From positions 1 to 9,375 of the forward strand of contig CAMOTT010000072.1 in assembly GCA_946626015.1 (NCBI GenBank): a stretch of DNA of 9,375 nucleotides. The letters are read 5' to 3'. This DNA comes from an uncultured Clostridia bacterium (GTDB lineage Bacteria > Bacillota > Clostridia > Oscillospirales > Acutalibacteraceae). The notes under the pieces were generated by a model that saw nothing but the letters and a program-made list of their open reading frames with translations, had not been told where the DNA came from and ran no database searches. The position numbers and the translations under genes are program-made. Below are positions 6,733 through 9,375 of this stretch, piece after piece (position 1 is the first letter of the stretch; each line of letters opens with the position of its first letter).

Positions 6733-7791
6733 ATGGCTGAAAGAGTATTGATGAAAGGCAACGAAGCTCTTGCAGAGGCTGCGATCAGAGCAGGCTGCCG
6801 TAATTTCTTTGGTTATCCCATAACTCCCCAGACAGAGCTTGCCGCATATATGGCAAAGCGTATGCCGAAAATCGGCGGAACATATCTCCAGGCAGAAAGC
6901 GAGATCGCCGCGATAAATATGGTTCTCGGCGCTGCTTCCGCAGGTGTGCGCGCAATGACCTCATCCTCGTCTCCCGGAGTCAGCCTCAAAACAGAGGGTA
7001 TTTCTTACATGGCAGGTTCCGATCTGCCTGCGCTTATTATAAACGTCCAGCGCGGCGGTCCCGGCTTGGGAGGGATCCAGCCCTCGCAGTCCGATTACTG
7101 GCAGGCGACAAGAGCGCCGGGTCACGGCGATCTGCACGTGCTTGTGTTTGCTCCCTCCTCGGTTCAGGAGATGGTTGACCTTGTGAGCAAGGCCTATGAT
7201 CTTGCGGATAATTACCGTATGCCGGCGATGATTTTAGCTGACGGCATGCTTGGCCAGATGATGGAGCCTGTGGTTCTCAGCGATGAGTCCGACAAGCCCC
7301 TTCCCAAGAAGGAATGGGCGGCCTGCGGCCACAATAATGAGCGTAAACACAACATCATAAATTCTCTTTACCTCACCGCTTCGGAGCTTGAAAGGCTCGT
7401 TAAAGAGCGTTTTGAGCGTTACAAGGTGATCGAAGAGAAGGAGCCAATGTTTGAAAACTACTGCACAGATGATGCAGAGTACATAGTGGTGGCGTACGGC
7501 GCGACGTCAAGGATCGCAAAGGCTGCGGTCAAAGAGGCCCGCAGCGAGGGCATCAAGGTCGGTCTTGTCCGCCCGATAACTCTCTGGCCCTTCCCCAAGA
7601 AGGCTATGGCAGCCGCCGCAGAGAACGCCAAGGCTTTCCTTTGCGTTGAGATGAGCATGGGACAGATGATAGATGACGTAAAGCTTGCCATCAACTGCAA
7701 ATGTCCCGTTGGTTTCTTCGGCCACACAGGCGGCGTTATTCCCACGCCTGCCGAAGTTCTCGAAGAGATCAAAAAGATGGCAAAGGCTTAA
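6733..7791 (+). CDS. vorB: 2-oxoacid:ferredoxin oxidoreductase alpha subunit, VorB type
   Basis: The 352-residue alpha subunit forms, with beta, the active site for oxidative decarboxylation of a 2-oxoacid to acyl-CoA with reduction of ferredoxin (or the reverse carboxylation). The N-terminal half is the pyrimidine-binding TPP domain, with VLMKGNEALAEAA, GYPITPQTE, SSSSPGVSLKTEG, and RGGPGLGGIQPSQSDYWQA. The C-terminal third is the transketolase-C-like domain, from roughly YIVVAYGATSR to GHTGGVIPTP. The N-terminus and length match proteins named 3-methyl-2-oxobutanoate dehydrogenase subunit VorB; substrate choice (branched-chain, 2-oxoglutarate or aryl) cannot be read from the sequence. ATG 6733 was chosen because the family begins M-A-x-VLMKGNEA. 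ATG 6721 is in frame, but its AAAGGT is only 2 nt away, while it is 14 nt from 6733; neither spacing is ideal. Confidence 0.93.
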   Translation: MAERVLMKGNEALAEAAIRAGCRNFFGYPITPQTELAAYMAKRMPKIGGTYLQAESEIAAINMVLGAASAGVRAMTSSSSPGVSLKTEGISYMAGSDLPALIINVQRGGPGLGGIQPSQSDYWQATRAPGHGDLHVLVFAPSSVQEMVDLVSKAYDLADNYRMPAMILADGMLGQMMEPVVLSDESDKPLPKKEWAACGHNNERKHNIINSLYLTASELERLVKERFERYKVIEEKEPMFENYCTDDAEYIVVAYGATSRIAKAAVKEARSEGIKVGLVRPITLWPFPKKAMAAAAENAKAFLCVEMSMGQMIDDVKLAINCKCPVGFFGHTGGVIPTPAEVLEEIKKMAKA

Positions 7792-7851
7792 TTTATTCTA
7801 CAGAAAGGATCAGATTTATCCGTTAATTTCAGATAGATCACGGTATTTGAT

Positions 7852-8604
7852 ATGGCTGTTGTTTTTAAAAAACCAAGCGCTTTGACTGATATGCCTACTC
7901 ATTATTGCCCCGGCTGTACCCACGGCATTATTCACCGTCTCGTGGCGGAGGTCATTGATGAGCTGGGTATCGAGGGCAAGACTGTTGGTATCGCCCCGGT
8001 AGGCTGCGCGGTTATGGCATACAATTATTTTGCTTGCGATATGATCGAAGCTCCCCACGGCAGAGCGCCGGCGGTTGCTACAGGCGTCAAGCGTTCCCTC
8101 CCCGGAAACGTTGTGTTTACTTATCAGGGCGACGGTGACCTCGCCGCTATCGGTACTGCGGAGACAGTTCACTCTGCGACAAGAGGAGAGAATATAACCG
8201 TTATCTTTGTAAATAACGCTATTTACGGAATGACCGGCGGTCAGATGGCGCCCACCACACTGCCCGGTCAGGTCACACAGACCACCCCTTACGGCAGAGA
8301 TGTTAAGGTTGCGGGTTATCCTGTAAGGATCTGCGAAATGGTCTCTACTCTTGATGGTACTGCCTACGCGGAGAGAGTCGCGGTCGATTGTGTCAAAAAC
8401 GTAAACAAGGCTAAAAAGGCTATTAAAAAGGCTTTTCAGACCCAGCTTGAGGGTAAGGGCTTTTCAATCGTTGAGGTCGTTTCCGCCTGCCCCACCAACT
8501 GGGGTCTGGCTCCCAACGATGCCCTTGAATGGCTTCGCAACAATATGCTTCCTTATTATCCCCTTGGTGTCTACAAGGATAAGACAGAGGAGGTAAAAGA
8601 ATAA
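7852..8604 (+). CDS. 2-oxoacid:ferredoxin oxidoreductase beta subunit (TPP-binding)
   Basis: The 250-residue beta subunit holds the thiamine diphosphate pyrophosphate-binding domain and the proximal [4Fe-4S] cluster. The TPP/Mg motif is GDGD (93-96) followed by NN (121-122) and IYGMTGGQ. Four cysteines are placed as in known beta subunits: C19 and C22 in CPGC, C52 in VGC, and C213 in SACPTNWG. Equivalent names in other organisms are korB or vorA; no symbol is given because the substrate is unknown. ATG 7852 is the only reasonable start, since an in-frame TAG at 7834 blocks extension, yet it lacks a proper SD: the purine-rich GAAAGGA (7803-7809) lies over 40 nt upstream. A 60-nt spacer separates it from the alpha gene, and its stop overlaps the gamma start by 1 nt. 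Confidence 0.94.
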   Translation: MAVVFKKPSALTDMPTHYCPGCTHGIIHRLVAEVIDELGIEGKTVGIAPVGCAVMAYNYFACDMIEAPHGRAPAVATGVKRSLPGNVVFTYQGDGDLAAIGTAETVHSATRGENITVIFVNNAIYGMTGGQMAPTTLPGQVTQTTPYGRDVKVAGYPVRICEMVSTLDGTAYAERVAVDCVKNVNKAKKAIKKAFQTQLEGKGFSIVEVVSACPTNWGLAPNDALEWLRNNMLPYYPLGVYKDKTEEVKE

Positions 8605-9137
8605 TGAAAGATATGAATGCTATCCTCGCCGGTTTCGGCGGACAGGGAATTTTATTCATGGGCAAGGTTATTGCTTATGCCGGACTGTTTGATAACAGAG
8701 AGGTCTCGTGGCTCCCGTCTTACGGCCCGGAAATGAGAGGCGGCACGGCAAACTGCAGCGTGTGCATCTCTGATGATCCTATATGCTCGCCACTTGTTAA
8801 CAACCCCAATGTTCTTATTGTTATGAATTTACCCTCATTCGATAAGTTTATTGACAAAGTTGTGCCCGGCGGAATTGTAATAATCGACAGTACCCTTATT
8901 GACAAAAAAGTCCAGCGTGACGATATCACCGCCTACTACGTTCCTGCCACTGCTCTTGCGGAGGAGAACGGCATGAAAGGCTTGGCGAATATCATTCTCA
9001 TGGGAAAGATGATGTCGGTGACAAATTTCTGCACAAAAGAAACAATGCAGAAAACTTTGGAAAAAATCATACCTCCCAAAAAGCAACATCTTATTCCCAA
9101 GAATATGAGCGCCGTTGAGCTCGGTATCAATGCGTGA
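8604..9137 (+). CDS. 2-oxoacid:ferredoxin oxidoreductase gamma subunit
   Basis: The 177-residue gamma subunit belongs to the POR gamma domain family, which completes the active complex and is thought to contribute to CoA handling. Motifs are GFGGQGI (10-16) near the N-terminus, SYGPEMRGGTANCSV, NPNVLIVMN, and PGGIVIIDS. Length is typical for a stand-alone gamma chain (korC/vorC equivalents). Start ATG 8604 overlaps the beta stop (TAATG) and has a strong SD, GAGGAGGT, 9 nt upstream, so it is translationally coupled to beta. ATG 8613 is a less likely alternative. With ferredoxin, alpha and beta, it completes a four-subunit enzyme; no further subunit is present downstream. Confidence 0.94.
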   Translation: MKDMNAILAGFGGQGILFMGKVIAYAGLFDNREVSWLPSYGPEMRGGTANCSVCISDDPICSPLVNNPNVLIVMNLPSFDKFIDKVVPGGIVIIDSTLIDKKVQRDDITAYYVPATALAEENGMKGLANIILMGKMMSVTNFCTKETMQKTLEKIIPPKKQHLIPKNMSAVELGINA

Positions 9138-9171
9138 TGTTGAAATGATTTTATGAAGGGTTGTGTCTGTA

Positions 9172-9375
9172 ATGAAATTCAGCAGATGGATTTTTGTTAC
9201 AGGCACACTTTTTCTTTTGGTCTTCTGCTTCAGCGTTCAGGCATTTGCGGTAAAGCTGGACGGAATTATAGGCGAAGTTGAGTGGAACGGATGTAAGAAG
9301 GAGTTTGTTTTCTACAACGAATATGAAAGCAACTGCGCCGTGCAGGAGACCTGCCTGAGAATTCTTGAAAGCCCA
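9172..9375 (+). CDS. Secreted protein of unknown function, N-terminal part (3' truncated by window edge)
   Basis: The frame starts at ATG 9172 and is open to the end of the window, giving 68 residues. Residues 1-26 are a clear Sec signal peptide: K2 and R5, a hydrophobic core (about 7-22, FVTGTLFLLVFCF), and an A-F-A cleavage site after A26. C19 is not in a good lipobox, so a lipoprotein is unlikely. The mature start contains LDGIIGEVEWNGC (29-41), resembling the DG...EW opening of CBM9/DOMON-like beta-sandwich domains and of small secreted Clostridia proteins; this is a weak resemblance, not an assignment. Three Cys (41, 55, 61) occur in the visible mature part. GAAGGG (9155-9160) is 11 nt upstream, a long spacing. 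It follows the gamma gene by 34 nt with no visible terminator, so read-through is possible, although the function appears unrelated. Confidence 0.7.
   Translation, partial: MKFSRWIFVTGTLFLLVFCFSVQAFAVKLDGIIGEVEWNGCKKEFVFYNEYESNCAVQETCLRILESP

Noticed and set aside
7816..8172. Reverse-strand frame of about 118 codons over the beta subunit
   Set aside because: It overlaps the conserved cysteine and TPP-binding coding sequence and has no recognisable domain.
9153..9172. Alternative start ATG 9153 for the last gene
   Set aside because: It is in a different frame from the signal peptide and its product has no signal-like or conserved sequence.

Overview
The window looks like a chromosomal piece of a strictly anaerobic, low-to-mid G+C Firmicute of class Clostridia, plausibly an Oscillospirales/Ruminococcaceae-type gut or rumen bacterium. 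The taxonomic call is inference. It rests on strong GGAGG-type ribosome binding sites, frequent TTG starts, an AroE-AroK fusion, a ferredoxin-dependent four-subunit 2-oxoacid oxidoreductase, and a secreted protein with a short Sec signal. All genes lie on the + strand. No rRNA, tRNA, CRISPR array, insertion sequence or phage gene was seen.

Region 1 (1-5607) is a tightly packed aromatic amino acid operon: aroB (3' part), aroA, aroC, pheA (chorismate mutase / prephenate dehydratase with ACT domain), a single-polypeptide aroE-aroK fusion, and aroQ (type II dehydroquinase). Together these cover every shikimate step from DAHP to chorismate (AroB, AroQ, AroE, AroK, AroA, AroC) and then the branch to phenylpyruvate. 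The first enzyme (DAHP synthase) and a prephenate dehydrogenase for tyrosine are absent and may lie upstream. Junctions are overlaps of 20, 11 and 4 nt or gaps of 22 nt, so translational coupling is likely. Start codons were set from Shine-Dalgarno spacing; two of them are TTG.

Region 2 (5608-5752) is a short AT-rich intergenic stretch with two inverted repeats and a good sigma-A-like promoter with an extended -10. It probably begins a second transcription unit. No convincing intrinsic terminator is visible after aroQ.

Region 3 (5753-9137) encodes a P-loop NTPase of the ParA/MinD-like (SIMIBI) class with no named function. It is followed by a two-cluster ferredoxin and the alpha, beta and gamma subunits of a VorB-type 2-oxoacid:ferredoxin oxidoreductase. 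The complex interconverts a 2-oxoacid with its acyl-CoA plus CO2 and reduced ferredoxin; branched-chain 2-oxoacids are the likely substrates, but this is not fixed by sequence. The ATPase-OFOR pairing is the part least explained by known biology.

Region 4 (9138-9375) starts a secreted protein of unknown function that runs off the window edge.
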